This document shows positions 8,872 through 18,360 of a stretch of DNA of 64,000 nucleotides, piece after piece. Each line of letters opens with the position of its first letter. Position 1 is the stretch's first letter. The DNA is taken from contig JANQQJ010000025.1 of NCBI GenBank assembly GCA_028284945.1, positions 18,740 through 82,739 on the forward strand. Reading direction: 5' to 3'. This DNA is from Alphaproteobacteria bacterium. Lineage in GTDB: Bacteria; Pseudomonadota; Alphaproteobacteria; SMXS01. The translations under genes were made by a program, and so were the position numbers. The notes under the pieces were generated by a model. That model was not told the DNA's origin. It saw only the letters and a list, made by a program, of their open reading frames with translations, and did not search any database.

Positions 8872-9810
8872 CTAGCCATCGAAGAAACCGGGGCCCGCGC
8901 GGCGTTTAAGCTCTTCACCGGCATCGGCGCCCATGGCGGCGGCATCACTCGGCAGCCCGGTGCGTTCGGTTGTGAACGCCTCGCTGCCATCAGGGCGCAG
9001 CACTTCACCGCGCAGGGTGAGCTGTCCATCCTTGATCCGTGCCAATCCGGCAATCGGCGTGCGGCAGGACCCATCCAGCATGGCCAGCATGGCGCGTTCG
9101 GCGGTCACGCAGGTCATGGTCTCGGCATGGGCAAGCGGGGCGAGCAGGGCATTGGTCGCCTCGTCATCAATCCTGGTCTCGATGCCGATGGCGCCCTGTG
9201 AAACCGCTGGCAGCATCTGATCGGTTTCGATGATCTGCGTCGCTTCGCGCTCCAGCCCCAACCGCCTAAGTCCGGCCATGGCGAGCAGCGTGGCATCGGC
9301 GACACCGTCCCGTAGTTTCTTCAGCCTTGTTTGAACATTGCCTCTGAAGATATCGACGCGCAGGTCTGGGCGCATGCGCCTGATTTGCGCCTGCCGCCGC
9401 AGTGAGGCAGTTCCGACCAGCGACCCGGCAGGCAGGCCGCTGATGCTGGCGGCCTTAGGGCTCAAAAAGGCATCGCGAACATCCTCACGTTCCAGCATAC
9501 AGGCCAAATGTAAACCGTCGGGCAGCACGGTCTCCAGATCCTTCATGGAATGCACAGCCATGTGCAGAGAGCCGTTCAAAAGCCCGGCCTCGATCTCTTC
9601 CGTAAACAGGCCTTTGCCGCCGAGGTCAGCGAGCGGCCGGTCGAGGATCCGGTCACCCTTGGTCGACATGGTCACGATCTCGACCTGGTCGCCTGTCAGG
9701 CCGGGATGGGACGCCAGCAGCCCATCGCGCACCATATGGGCCTGAGCCAAGGCAAGCGGGCTTCCCCGCGTGCCAATCTTGATGATGTCGGTTCGTGTGT
9801 CAGTCGGCAT
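8872..9810 (-). CDS. hemC: Porphobilinogen deaminase (hydroxymethylbilane synthase)
   Basis: A 312-residue enzyme that joins four porphobilinogens into hydroxymethylbilane in the cytoplasm. It shows IGTRGSPLALAQA at the start, the dipyrromethane-cofactor Cys249 in DGSCRTPIAG and SLRRQAQ in the catalytic cleft. It is the first gene of the minus-strand haem operon and divergent from tsaD; the 51-bp gap contains a perfect 16-bp palindrome that may act on both promoters. Confidence 0.97.
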   Translation of the reverse strand: MPTDTRTDIIKIGTRGSPLALAQAHMVRDGLLASHPGLTGDQVEIVTMSTKGDRILDRPLADLGGKGLFTEEIEAGLLNGSLHMAVHSMKDLETVLPDGLHLACMLEREDVRDAFLSPKAASISGLPAGSLVGTASLRRQAQIRRMRPDLRVDIFRGNVQTRLKKLRDGVADATLLAMAGLRRLGLEREATQIIETDQMLPAVSQGAIGIETRIDDEATNALLAPLAHAETMTCVTAERAMLAMLDGSCRTPIAGLARIKDGQLTLRGEVLRPDGSEAFTTERTGLPSDAAAMGADAGEELKRRAGPGFFDG

Positions 9811-9821
9811 GAATGACGCTA

Positions 9822-9837
9822 TAACAGGCGCCTGTTA
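9822..9837. promoter_or_regulatory. Perfect 16-bp palindrome between hemC and tsaD
   Basis: TAACAGGCGCCTGTTA is fully self-complementary and lies midway in the 51-bp gap between the divergent hemC and tsaD starts. It could be an operator, or it may simply contain a promoter -10 element (ctataac). No known regulator consensus is recognised. Confidence 0.4.
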
Positions 9838-9861
9838 AGACTTAAAGGGGCGTTCGCAACC

Positions 9862-11001
9862 ATGCGCGTTCTGGGCATTGAAACAAGCTGTGACGAGACG
9901 GCGGCCGCGGTGGTCAGCGGGGAGGGAGAAATCCTGTCCAATGTGATCCGCAGCCAGATCGATGAGCACAGCCCCTATGGCGGGGTGGTGCCGGAAATCG
10001 CTGCACGTGCGCATGTGGAAGTGTTGGACGGATTGATCGAACAGGCGATGGCAGAGGCGGGCACAGGCTTTGCCGACCTGGATGGCGTCGCAGTCACCAG
10101 CGGGCCGGGATTGATCGGCGGCGTGATGGTTGGGTTGATGACCGCCAAGGCGATTGCCAGCGTGCACCAGAAACCTTTGATTGCGGTAAACCATTTGGAA
10201 GCCCACGCGCTTTCCGCCCGGCTCACGGACGGCGTGGCGTTCCCCTATCTGCTGTTGTTGGTCTCTGGTGGGCATTGCCAGTTGTTGATCGTGCGCGGGG
10301 TCGGTGATTTCACACGATTGGGCACAACCATTGACGATGCGGTCGGCGAAGCGTTCGACAAGACCGCCAAACTGCTTGGTCTGGGATATCCCGGCGGGCC
10401 TGCGGTAGAAGCAGCGGCGGTAGATGGCGATCCAGACCGTTTCGATTTGCCGCGCCCCTTGCTCAATCGAGATGATTGTCACTTTTCGCTGTCGGGCCTC
10501 AAGACCGCCGTCCGGCGTGAGGCAGAAAAACTCGAACCTATGACAGATAAGGACAGGGCCGACCTGTGTGCCTCGTTTCAAGCAGCTATCGGCGACGTGC
10601 TGGCCGCCAAGACCGGCCGGGCGATGGAGACCTTCGTGTCCGAAGAAAAAGTTGCCGGTGCGGCCATGCTTGGGGAGGGGGGCGCGCACCGGCAACAGGG
10701 TCCAGTTGGGGACCTGGGAACCAAAACCGCCCTTAGTCCGCGGCCTGTTCTGGTGACGGCGGGAGGGGTTGCCGCCAATCAGTTCCTGCGAAACCGTTTG
10801 TCAAACCTATGTGCCGACAAGGGTTTCAATCTGGTTTGTCCGCCCCCGGCGCTATGCACCGACAATGCGGCAATGATCGCCTGGGCGGGGGTTGAGCGGT
10901 TGCGGCTGGGGCTGGTCGACGATGTCTCGGCACCGGCCCGGGCGCGCTGGCCGCTCGACCCCGGCGCACCGCCTGTTGGCGGGGCTGGGGTGAAGGCTTA
11001 A
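9862..11001 (+). CDS. tsaD: tRNA N6-threonylcarbamoyladenosine transferase TsaD
   Basis: It transfers the threonylcarbamoyl group to A37 of ANN-decoding tRNAs with TsaB and TsaE. Seen here are [14 protein letters not shown] at the N-terminus, the metal-binding HxxxH (His111 and His115 in NHLEAH), the ASKHA phosphate loop VSGGH, and C-terminal [12 protein letters not shown]. At 379 residues it is longer than usual because of a Gly/Gln-rich insertion of about 25-30 residues around 255-290, just before the [12 protein letters not shown] motif. Divergent from hemC. Confidence 0.96.
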   Translation: MRVLGIETSCDETAAAVVSGEGEILSNVIRSQIDEHSPYGGVVPEIAARAHVEVLDGLIEQAMAEAGTGFADLDGVAVTSGPGLIGGVMVGLMTAKAIASVHQKPLIAVNHLEAHALSARLTDGVAFPYLLLLVSGGHCQLLIVRGVGDFTRLGTTIDDAVGEAFDKTAKLLGLGYPGGPAVEAAAVDGDPDRFDLPRPLLNRDDCHFSLSGLKTAVRREAEKLEPMTDKDRADLCASFQAAIGDVLAAKTGRAMETFVSEEKVAGAAMLGEGGAHRQQGPVGDLGTKTALSPRPVLVTAGGVAANQFLRNRLSNLCADKGFNLVCPPPALCTDNAAMIAWAGVERLRLGLVDDVSAPARARWPLDPGAPPVGGAGVKA

Positions 11002-11005
11002 GGGG

Positions 11006-11095
11006 TTAAATCAGGATGACGACCAGGGCGAGCGCCAGGCTGCCAGCCGCGAAATCCTGAATCAGGCTTCCGATATTCAGCTCGAAATTGCTCAT
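11006..11095 (-). CDS. 29-residue predicted single-span membrane peptide
   Basis: A short frame starting MSNFELNIGSLIQDF and ending in an uninterrupted hydrophobic run (AGSLALALVVILI). A good ribosome site (AGGAGAAAAG) sits 5-10 nt before the ATG, which supports this start over longer upstream readings. The layout, a short polar N-terminus with a C-terminal membrane helix ending at the stop, is like many bacterial small membrane proteins. No known family is recognised. It is convergent with tsaD, whose stop is only 4 nt away. Confidence 0.55.
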   Translation of the reverse strand: MSNFELNIGSLIQDFAAGSLALALVVILI

Positions 11096-11304
11096 CTCTT
11101 TTCTCCTACTCGACCGGCATGCTCGGGGAGGGGCGGTGGCCGGTGCGTTGCTGCGATGTCTCGCCGTTTTCAGTCTCGTCTTACGCAACACTATGTGGGA
11201 TGGATGAATGCGTGATCAATAAATTTTTTCATTTTTATTCATTATTTTGCGCACAATAGCTGTGCACGAATGCGCAGGTTAAAAACATCAATAAATGGAA
11301 TGGG

Positions 11305-11904
11305 TTAAGAGCTGCGTAGACCCTTCAGAATCAGGTCGATGACGCCTTCGGCATTCTTCTCAAGCTCTGCTAGAGGCACATCTGAGTGCATTTGCGGGAA
11401 GCGGAACTTGAATGTCGCATATTGGATATAGGCGGCTGCGGCCGTTGGGTCGTCGATGGTGAACTCACGGGTCGCGGCGCCAGAGGCCAGGATTTCCGCC
11501 ATCAGAACCCGCGACCGTTCCATATATTCCTGCGACAGCAAGGGGCCGTGGGCATCGGGGTCGCGCACCTGTTCCATCAGGGTCGGGTAGGTCTCAAGCT
11601 GCTCATAGGTATAGCGCAGCTCATGCATCAGAAATTCACGAAGCTGTTCGGATGCCGCCATTTTTCGTGAGCCAAGCACCGCGCGAAGCTCGCCCAGCAC
11701 TTCCTCCAGACCCTCGCGCATGATCGCTTCGGCGATCTCAGCCTTGTTCCTGAAATAGCGGTAGAGATTGCCGGGCGACATGCGGCAGTCGCGGGCAATT
11801 TCCGCCACATTGGTCTTGCCGTATCCGAACCGGCTGAATCGTTGCGCCGCCGCATCGATGATGCGTTGCTTTGTCTCTTCCAGCGATTTCAGGGCCGTCG
11901 CCAT
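11305..11904 (-). CDS. TetR-family transcriptional regulator
   Basis: A 199-residue one-component regulator. The N-terminal helix-turn-helix is clear: NVAEIARDCRMSPGNLYRYFRNKAEI at about residues 32-57. The C-terminal half is a helical ligand-binding domain of unknown specificity. The AT-rich, possibly symmetrical segment just upstream of the start (11905-11965) is a candidate autoregulatory site. It interrupts the tsaD-gpsA adjacency often seen in this lineage, and no clear target gene sits beside it. Confidence 0.9.
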   Translation of the reverse strand: MATALKSLEETKQRIIDAAAQRFSRFGYGKTNVAEIARDCRMSPGNLYRYFRNKAEIAEAIMREGLEEVLGELRAVLGSRKMAASEQLREFLMHELRYTYEQLETYPTLMEQVRDPDAHGPLLSQEYMERSRVLMAEILASGAATREFTIDDPTAAAAYIQYATFKFRFPQMHSDVPLAELEKNAEGVIDLILKGLRSS

Positions 11905-12027
11905 GCAGTAAAGATTAGTCAGCCCTGCTGAAAAATCAAAGCAAGATTCACTGTTTAGTTACGTGACAGGGCGGTTGCGCCGCTGTGGGCGGGCGGGCAT
12001 AACGGCGGTCAGGAGGTTGGTCGGGTG

Positions 12028-13020
12028 ATGCAGAAAATCGGTGTTATCGGCGGTGGCGCCTGGGGTACAGCGCTTGCGGCAACGGCTGCGACCGCCGGCC
12101 GCGATGTGGTCATCTGGGCCAGGGAAGCCGACGTCGTCGGAGCGATTAATGACCGTCACGTCAACGACGTGTTTCTGCCCGACATTCCGTTGGACCCGGC
12201 GATTCGTGCGACTCGGGATCTGCCTGAGGCGTCCGATGCCGATGCGATTCTGCTGGTTTCTCCAGCACAGCATCTGCGTGAGGTAGGAAAACAGGTGGTA
12301 GAGGCGGCCGGTCCGGTGACGCCGCTGGTCATCTGTTCCAAGGGCATCGAGCAAAACACCTTGATGGTCATGAGCGAGGTTCTAAGTGACGTCGCTCCGC
12401 GCCAGCCGCTCGCCGTGTTGTCGGGCCCGACATTCGCATCGGAGGTGGCCCGGAATCTCCCCAGCGCGGTGACCTTGGCCGCCGATGACAAAGGCATAGG
12501 AAATGCGCTGGTAGAAGCACTTGGCCATTCGCGCTTTCGCCCTTATCAGTCCCATGATGTGGTCGGCGCACAGGTTGGCGGGGCGGTCAAAAATGTGTTG
12601 GCGATTGCTGCCGGCATTGTTGCCGGTGCGCGATTGGGCAGCAATGCAGCGGCGGCGCTGATTACCCGCGGCCTGGCGGAAATGGTCCGCCTGGGGCTGG
12701 CTCTTGGCGGCGAACGGGAAACCATGATGGGCTTGTCCGGCCTGGGCGATCTGGTGCTCACCTGCAGCAGCACCCAGTCGCGCAATATGTCTTTGGGCAA
12801 AGCTTTGGGGGAAGGCCGGGACCTCGGCGATATTTTAGGGGAGCGGAATTCTGTCGCTGAAGGTGTATTCAGCGCCAGTGCTGTCGCGGCCCTGGCTGAA
12901 AAACACAGCATCGAAATGCCCATATGCACGGCGATGGACCGGGTCCTCAATCAGGGCGCCATGGTCAGCGCAGAAATCGACGCGCTGCTCAGCCGGCCCT
13001 TTAGAACGGAAACGCTTTAG
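12028..13020 (+). CDS. gpsA: Glycerol-3-phosphate dehydrogenase [NAD(P)+]
   Basis: Makes sn-glycerol 3-phosphate from dihydroxyacetone phosphate for phospholipid synthesis. The dinucleotide-binding GVIGGGAWGTALA is at the N-terminus, VLSGPTFASEVA lies mid-protein, and the catalytic Lys is in GGAVKNVLAIAAG. The length of about 330 residues is normal. A GTG three bases earlier is the alternative start. It heads a tight plus-strand set with the YciI and EVE genes (gaps of 9 and 2 nt). Confidence 0.96.
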   Translation: MQKIGVIGGGAWGTALAATAATAGRDVVIWAREADVVGAINDRHVNDVFLPDIPLDPAIRATRDLPEASDADAILLVSPAQHLREVGKQVVEAAGPVTPLVICSKGIEQNTLMVMSEVLSDVAPRQPLAVLSGPTFASEVARNLPSAVTLAADDKGIGNALVEALGHSRFRPYQSHDVVGAQVGGAVKNVLAIAAGIVAGARLGSNAAAALITRGLAEMVRLGLALGGERETMMGLSGLGDLVLTCSSTQSRNMSLGKALGEGRDLGDILGERNSVAEGVFSASAVAALAEKHSIEMPICTAMDRVLNQGAMVSAEIDALLSRPFRTETL

Positions 13021-13029
13021 GAGACAAAG

Positions 13030-13329
13030 ATGCACTACATCGTTTACGCGCCGGATAAGCCGAATTCGCTGGAGCGGCGGATGGAGGTTCGGCCGCGCCA
13101 CTTGGCTTATTGGAACGACGCGCCGATAAAGACCGTGGTGGCCGGGCCGATGTTGGATGAAGAGACCGGCGATCTGAAAGGCAGTATGCTGATCCTTGAG
13201 GCCGACGACATGGCGACGGTTCGCAAATATGCTGAAGCCGATCCATATTGGCTGGAGGGCGTGTTTGAAAAACTCGAAATCAATCGCGTCCGGTTAATCT
13301 TGGGCGAATTGGCGCAGGAGACTCCATAG
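13030..13329 (+). CDS. YciI-family protein
   Basis: A 99-residue protein with the ferredoxin-like YCII fold: MHYIVYAPDKP, the conserved Arg/His region RPRHLAYWND, and GSMLILEADDMATVRKYAEADPY near 58-75. The family is linked to small-molecule enzyme functions, but the activity of this member is unknown. An AGGAG ribosome site (13019-13023) follows the gpsA stop, consistent with co-transcription with gpsA and the EVE gene. Confidence 0.88.
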   Translation: MHYIVYAPDKPNSLERRMEVRPRHLAYWNDAPIKTVVAGPMLDEETGDLKGSMLILEADDMATVRKYAEADPYWLEGVFEKLEINRVRLILGELAQETP

Positions 13330-13331
13330 CG

Positions 13332-13745
13332 ATGCAATATTGGCTGATTAAATCTGAACCCAACACCTGGTCGTGGGACGATCACGTCAAGGCCGGCACG
13401 GCGGAATGGGACGGGGTCCGCAATCACCAGGCCGCTAACAATATGAAGGCCATGAAGCTGGGTGATAAAGCCTTCTTCTATCACTCGGTCAATGAGAAGC
13501 GGATCGTTGGCATTGTCGAGGTCGTGAAGCTCTATTATCCAGATCATACGGACTCATCAGGCCGGTTTGGCATGGTCGATTTCAAGGCCATCGAGCCGCT
13601 GGGCACGCCGGTGACATTGGCCGAGATCAAGGCCGATGAGCGTCTTTCCGAGCTTCCTTTAGTGCGCCACTCGCGCCTGTCGGTCAGCCCGGTGGATGCC
13701 AAATCCTGGAAGATCATTTGTAAAATGGGCGGTGTGAAGCCCTGA
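13332..13745 (+). CDS. EVE-domain protein
   Basis: A 137-residue single-domain EVE (PUA-like) protein starting MQYWLIKSEPNTWSWDDH, with the GVRNHQAANNMKAMKLGDKAFFYHS core near 30-55. The EVE fold binds modified bases, and the human relative THYN1 binds modified cytosine. In alphaproteobacteria this small form is commonly a housekeeping neighbour of gpsA/YciI, so a defence role is not implied by context. Confidence 0.93.
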   Translation: MQYWLIKSEPNTWSWDDHVKAGTAEWDGVRNHQAANNMKAMKLGDKAFFYHSVNEKRIVGIVEVVKLYYPDHTDSSGRFGMVDFKAIEPLGTPVTLAEIKADERLSELPLVRHSRLSVSPVDAKSWKIICKMGGVKP

Positions 13746-13749
13746 CCTA

Positions 13750-14130
13750 ATGAAGCCGCCCAAGCCACTCAATCTTGACGATGTGCCCGGCGCGCCACCG
13801 CCGGGCAGTGTGCTGTGCGATGTCAGCGAACTCGGCCCCCGCGACTCCAAGAGTTTCGTTTTCAAGGATGGAAATCTGCGGTTCGAAATGTTCCTGCAGC
13901 GTTGGGACGACGAGGTGTTTGCGTACAAAAACTCTTGTCCGCATGTCCGGTTACCGCTGGATTACCGGCCGGGAAAATTTCTCGATTACGACAAGAAGCA
14001 TATACACTGTGCCAACCACGGTGCCTTGTTCCGGGTCGAAGATGGTTACTGCATCAAGGGGCCGTGCAAAGGCAAATTTCTGACGCCGGTCGATGTCATC
14101 CGGCGGGGAGACGAGATCATCGTGGGGTAG
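13750..14130 (+). CDS. Rieske [2Fe-2S] protein
   Basis: A 126-residue soluble Rieske protein. The cluster ligands are visible as C63-P-H65 (NSCPHVRLP) and C87-A-N-H90 (HCANHGALF), the CxH...CxxH pattern with a spacing typical of ferredoxin-type Rieske domains. It has no signal peptide or membrane helix, so it probably acts as a cytoplasmic electron carrier. Starts 4 nt after the EVE gene stop. Confidence 0.9.
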   Translation: MKPPKPLNLDDVPGAPPPGSVLCDVSELGPRDSKSFVFKDGNLRFEMFLQRWDDEVFAYKNSCPHVRLPLDYRPGKFLDYDKKHIHCANHGALFRVEDGYCIKGPCKGKFLTPVDVIRRGDEIIVG

Positions 14131-14720
14131 GTAGATGGGTTTTCGCCGGGGTTTTGGCACTTGCCGTGATCGGCTGTGCCCGGTCTTCCACCCTGCTTTT
14201 GCTCAGTTTCCCAGAACCGAAAAGTGCCGCGGCCGCCATGATGCAGAAAATTGCGGTTCGCGATGCCAGGCCTTCTGAAGACCTGCTGATCAGGGGGGCG
14301 GCAGACGAGGCGCGTTACCGGCTGTTTCCTGACGCGGCGGCGGTCTTCAAGCTCTATATGGTTGACGTTATTGAACAACAGGCACCGGGGTTTGGCGTCT
14401 GGTTATCAGATGCACCGGTCAGTATTGACGTGCGGATTGAAAATATCTCGGGTGTCGCAGAAACCCGCCGGAGTGCGGATATCTTCATGCGCTACCATAT
14501 CTCTGCCCGTATCGATCCAAGTGGACCATCCGCAATCAATTGCCGCCAGGCCAGCATGACTCAATCGAGCAGTGGGGAGCCCGAGGCGCTTCTTGCGGCG
14601 GATATTGCAGACAATTTGCGCCAATGCGCAGAGACGATCTTGCAGGCGATGATCCGTCAAACCGCACCGCAACGCCCGTCGCCAGCGGGGTCGCCGCCTT
14701 TGCCGCAAATAACCTCGTGA
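14064..14720 (+). CDS. Predicted lipoprotein of unknown function (start uncertain)
   Basis: The frame has a clear lipoprotein signal: an Arg-containing segment, the hydrophobic run VFAGVLALAVIG and a lipobox Cys (AVIGC), then about 185 residues with no recognised domain and two more Cys. The gene has no normal start next to the signal. The ATG at 14134 is in a different frame that stops within about 140 bp, and the nearest in-frame options are GTG 14064, inside the Rieske gene, or a TTG at 14153 that would leave too short a signal. Either a GTG start with a roughly 67-bp overlap or a frameshift near 14135 would explain this. The body has an AADIADNLRQCAETIL helix, as in periplasmic assembly lipoproteins. 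Confidence 0.6.
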   Translation: MQRQISDAGRCHPAGRRDHRGVGRWVFAGVLALAVIGCARSSTLLLLSFPEPKSAAAAMMQKIAVRDARPSEDLLIRGAADEARYRLFPDAAAVFKLYMVDVIEQQAPGFGVWLSDAPVSIDVRIENISGVAETRRSADIFMRYHISARIDPSGPSAINCRQASMTQSSSGEPEALLAADIADNLRQCAETILQAMIRQTAPQRPSPAGSPPLPQITS

Positions 14721-14789
14721 ACCGGGTTGTCCGCGCCACCGCGCGGCCCCTATCATCAGCGCTGAAACTTTGTCAGGGGATTCGCTTCG

Positions 14790-16727
14790 ATGTCGGAAGA
14801 GCAAGTCTTGCCCGTGCCCGCAGAATGGGCCTCGCGGGCGCTGGTCGATAACGACCGCTATCTGGAAATGTATCAGCAGTCGGTGGACGACCCTGAAGCG
14901 TTTTGGGGTGAACACGGCCGGCGGATCGACTGGATCAAGCCTTATAGCCGCGTCAAGAACACCTCGTATGACGGTGATGTCAGCATCCGCTGGTACGAGG
15001 ATGGCACGCTCAACGTTTGCGCCAATTGTGTCGACCGGCATCTGCCCGAACGGGCCGGCCAGACCGCGCTGATTTTTGAAGGCGACGACCCGGCTGATTC
15101 CCGGCACATCACCTATCAGGAGCTCTATGACGAAGTCTGCCGGTTCTCCAATGTGCTCTACGGGCGCGGTGTCGGCAAGGGCGACCGGGTGACGATCTAC
15201 ATGCCGATGATCCCCGAAGCGGTCTACGCCATGCTCGCCTGCGCGCGGATCGGGGCGATTCACTCTGTGGTGTTCGGCGGGTTCTCGCCGGACAGCCTGG
15301 CCGGGCGCATTCTCGATTGCGAATCCACTTGTGTGATTACAGCCGATGAAGGCGTGCGGGGTGGCCGCCCGATTCCGCTCAAAGCCAATACGGACGAGGC
15401 ACTGAAACAATGCCCGGGCGTCAACTCGGTGATCGTGGTGCAGCGCACCGGCGGCGAAATCGAATGGAGCGCGGGCCGCGATGTCTGGTACCACGAGGCT
15501 GCCGAACAGGTGGAACCGGAATGCCCGCCGGAAGAAATGAACGCGGAAGACCCGCTCTTCATCCTCTACACATCCGGGTCGACCGGCCAGCCCAAGGGCG
15601 TGTTGCACACGTCAGGCGGCTATCTGGTCTATGCGTCGATGACCCACCAATATGTCTTCGATTATCACGAAGGCGATGTCTATTGGTGTACCGCCGATGT
15701 CGGTTGGGTGACCGGCCACAGCTATATCGTCTATGGGCCGCTGGCCAACGGCGCACAGACCCTGGTGTTCGAAGGGGTGCCAACCTATCCGGACAGTTCG
15801 CGCTTCTGGCAGGTGATCGACAAGCACAAGGTGAACATCTTCTACACCGCGCCGACGGCGATCCGTGCGCTGATGCGCGATGGCGAAGACCCGGTGAAGA
15901 AGACGTCCCGGTCGTCGCTGCGCCTGCTGGGCTCGGTGGGTGAGCCGATCAATCCAGAAGCCTGGCTTTGGTACCACCGGGTGGTGGGTGACGAACGCTG
16001 CCCCATTGTGGATACGTGGTGGCAGACCGTGACCGGCGGCATCATGATCACGCCGCTGCCCGGTGCGACAGCGCTGAAACCCGGTTCGGCGACACGGCCC
16101 TTCTTTGGGGTGAAGCCGGCGCTGGTGGATGCCGACGGCAACACGCTGGAAGGCGCGACCAGCGGGAATCTGGTCCTGCTTGATTCATGGCCCGGCCAGA
16201 TGCGCACCGTCTATGGCGATCATCAGCGATTCAAGGACACCTATTTCTCCGCCTATCCCGGCACCTATTTCACCGGCGACGGCTGCCGCCGTGACGAGGA
16301 TGGTTACTACTGGATTACCGGGCGCGTCGACGACGTGATCAACGTCTCAGGCCACCGTATGGGTACGGCAGAGGTGGAATCGGCGCTGGTCGCCCATGAA
16401 AAGGTCGCCGAGGCGGCCGTGGTCGGTTATCCGCACGACATCAAAGGGCAGGGCATCTATGCCTATGTCACCCTCAATGCGGGCGAGGCGATGACCGACG
16501 ACCTTCAGAAGGAACTGATCACCTGGGTGCGCAAGGAAATCGGCCCGATTGCCGCACCCGACCTGCTGCAGTTCGCGCCCGGCCTGCCCAAGACACGGTC
16601 TGGCAAGATCATGCGGCGCATTCTGCGCAAGATCGCTGAAGACGATTTCTCCAATCTGGGTGATACGTCCACCCTTGCCGATCCAGCGGTCGTCGACGAC
16701 CTGATCGACAACCGCCAGAACCGGTAG
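14790..16727 (+). CDS. acsA: Acetyl-CoA synthetase
   Basis: A 645-residue ANL-family ligase that makes acetyl-CoA from acetate, ATP and CoA. P-loop [11 protein letters not shown] at about 260-270, [10 protein letters not shown] in the acetate/adenylate pocket, [23 protein letters not shown] at the domain hinge, and the regulated C-terminal Lys in [13 protein letters not shown]. Length and motifs match Acs rather than PrpE, of which a separate copy is at 5121-7016. No operon partner is evident. Confidence 0.97.
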   Translation: MSEEQVLPVPAEWASRALVDNDRYLEMYQQSVDDPEAFWGEHGRRIDWIKPYSRVKNTSYDGDVSIRWYEDGTLNVCANCVDRHLPERAGQTALIFEGDDPADSRHITYQELYDEVCRFSNVLYGRGVGKGDRVTIYMPMIPEAVYAMLACARIGAIHSVVFGGFSPDSLAGRILDCESTCVITADEGVRGGRPIPLKANTDEALKQCPGVNSVIVVQRTGGEIEWSAGRDVWYHEAAEQVEPECPPEEMNAEDPLFILYTSGSTGQPKGVLHTSGGYLVYASMTHQYVFDYHEGDVYWCTADVGWVTGHSYIVYGPLANGAQTLVFEGVPTYPDSSRFWQVIDKHKVNIFYTAPTAIRALMRDGEDPVKKTSRSSLRLLGSVGEPINPEAWLWYHRVVGDERCPIVDTWWQTVTGGIMITPLPGATALKPGSATRPFFGVKPALVDADGNTLEGATSGNLVLLDSWPGQMRTVYGDHQRFKDTYFSAYPGTYFTGDGCRRDEDGYYWITGRVDDVINVSGHRMGTAEVESALVAHEKVAEAAVVGYPHDIKGQGIYAYVTLNAGEAMTDDLQKELITWVRKEIGPIAAPDLLQFAPGLPKTRSGKIMRRILRKIAEDDFSNLGDTSTLADPAVVDDLIDNRQNR

Positions 16728-16735
16728 GCGAAGGG

Positions 16736-17134
16736 TCAGGCCAGAAAGCCCCGTACCACGCCGACCAGAACGATGATGGTTAGGACACCTGTCGCCGCGA
16801 CGGTCAGTATCGCGCCGGTGCCCCGTTTGGCCGGGTCGCTCATATAGGCCGTGGCATAGATCACCCGGCCCAACAACCAGGCAACGCCCAGAAGCGCAGC
16901 CCATAGATCGCCGGCAACGCCGACTGCCAGCCACATGACCGGCAGGACAAGGATCAGATTCTCGATCGTATTGTAATGGATTCGATAGGCACGCTCGAAT
17001 TCGGGGTCGCCGGTTGTGGCAGGTGCTTCGATGCCCTTGCTGCCGCGCAGCGCGCCGACCCGGCCACTGAGAATGAAGGTATAGGCCACCATGGCCACGG
17101 TCACGAGGGCTGTCAGCTTGGCGAAAATAATCAT
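16736..17134 (-). CDS. MAPEG-family membrane protein
   Basis: A 132-residue protein with four predicted membrane helices and the MAPEG signature ERAYRIHYNTIENL near 50-63. Eukaryotic members conjugate glutathione or make eicosanoids; bacterial substrates are unknown. ATG 17134 is chosen because GGGAGG lies just upstream; an earlier GTG would add 22 residues. Convergent with acsA, with an 8-bp gap. Confidence 0.85.
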   Translation of the reverse strand: MIIFAKLTALVTVAMVAYTFILSGRVGALRGSKGIEAPATTGDPEFERAYRIHYNTIENLILVLPVMWLAVGVAGDLWAALLGVAWLLGRVIYATAYMSDPAKRGTGAILTVAATGVLTIIVLVGVVRGFLA

Positions 17135-17208
17135 GAATGGTCCTCCCATTGAAAGTCGGGAAAACCATAGAAAGCCGTGTGATGGCTGTCGACCAGCCAA
17201 TAAAGGGG

Positions 17209-17373
17209 CTAGAAGTCGACGGCGATGCCCTTGCGTTCCCAGTCGCCATAGCGTGTGGGTTCTGGGCCTTTTGGACCGCCTTGCTCTACAGCCTGTTTCT
17301 TCGGCTTTTTCTTGCCGTCTGCCGGGGCTTTATCTGCCGGGTTTTCGGCCTTTTGTTCAGATGCTTCGCTCAT
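17209..17373 (-). CDS. DUF1674 / SDHAF4-like succinate dehydrogenase assembly factor
   Basis: A 54-residue protein: a Lys/Ala/Pro-rich disordered N-terminus followed by the diagnostic C-terminal motif EPTRYGDWERKGIAVDF. In mitochondria the homologue protects flavinated SdhA before complex assembly; the bacterial form is presumed to do the same. ATG 17373 gives the family's usual length; the upstream extension is not family-like. It lies between the MAPEG gene and divergent htpX, with no sdh genes in view. Confidence 0.88.
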   Translation of the reverse strand: MSEASEQKAENPADKAPADGKKKPKKQAVEQGGPKGPEPTRYGDWERKGIAVDF

Positions 17374-17462
17374 GGCCGGATTCCGTGAAACATTGATTGG
17401 CGCTGATCGCTTCTTACATAAGACGTCGAAACACCATCGACAATCGTTAGGACGCATAACAG

Positions 17463-18305
17463 ATGAACTGGTTCCGCACATCCCTGCTCATGGCCGCGAT
17501 GACAGGGCTGTTTTTGGGGATTGGCTACCTTTTGGGCGGCATGGGCGGCGCTGCGATCGCTTTCGTGATCGCCGCAGGTATGAACATTTTTGCCTATTGG
17601 AACTCCGACAAGATGGTCCTGCGGATGCACAACGCGCAGCAGGTCGACCGGAATTCTGCGCCCGATCTTGTCGAATCGGTTGAAACGCTGGCCAATCATG
17701 CCGGTCTGCCGATGCCGGCGGTCTACATCATTCATGAAGACCAGCCGAACGCATTCGCCACGGGCCGAAACCCGGAGAATGCAGCTGTTGCCGTGACCAC
17801 CGGCCTGATGCGCATTCTGACCCATGAGGAGCTTGCCGGCGTGATTGCGCATGAGCTGGCGCATATCAAGAATCGCGATACGCTGGTCATGACCATCACC
17901 GCGACCATCGCCGGGGCGATTTCAATGCTGGCCAGCTTTGCGTTCCTGTTTAGCGGCAATCGTAACAACCCGTTGGGTATTATCGGTGTCATTCTCGTTA
18001 TGTTTCTCGCACCGATCGCGGCGGCGCTGGTCCAGATGGCGATTTCGCGAACGCGTGAATATGCCGCAGACAAAACCGGTGCGGAGATTTGTGGGCGGCC
18101 GCTCTGGCTGGCCTCGGCCTTGCAGAAATTGGAGCAGGGGTCAAAGCGCCTGACCAATCAGGCCGCGGAAGACAACCCGGCAACCGCGCATATGTTCATC
18201 GTCAACCCGCTCAATGGTCAATCGATGGACAAGCTGTTTTCGACCCACCCCAATACGGCGAACCGGGTTGCCGCGCTTCAGGCCTTGGCCGATGGCAGGG
18301 CGTAG
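17463..18305 (+). CDS. htpX: Membrane zinc metalloprotease HtpX
   Basis: A 280-residue M48-family inner-membrane protease for misfolded membrane proteins. Two N-terminal membrane segments, the zinc site HELAH (His130, Glu131, His134), another hydrophobic pair (about 140-195) and the third ligand region [15 protein letters not shown]. The C-terminal [14 protein letters not shown] is typical. Divergent from the SDHAF4-like gene. Confidence 0.96.
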   Translation: MNWFRTSLLMAAMTGLFLGIGYLLGGMGGAAIAFVIAAGMNIFAYWNSDKMVLRMHNAQQVDRNSAPDLVESVETLANHAGLPMPAVYIIHEDQPNAFATGRNPENAAVAVTTGLMRILTHEELAGVIAHELAHIKNRDTLVMTITATIAGAISMLASFAFLFSGNRNNPLGIIGVILVMFLAPIAAALVQMAISRTREYAADKTGAEICGRPLWLASALQKLEQGSKRLTNQAAEDNPATAHMFIVNPLNGQSMDKLFSTHPNTANRVAALQALADGRA

Positions 18306-18360
18306 CTTTTTCGTAACCGCGTGCTTGCCTTCGTAACATTCAGGGACTAGGAGGGCGCGC

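Noticed and set aside
13332..13745. EVE protein as a defence (modified-base restriction) gene
   Set aside because: Single-domain form beside gpsA and YciI is the normal alphaproteobacterial housekeeping context; no nuclease partner.
14406..15608. 400-codon minus-strand frame opposite acsA
   Set aside because: Mirror of the acetyl-CoA synthetase gene; no motif of its own.
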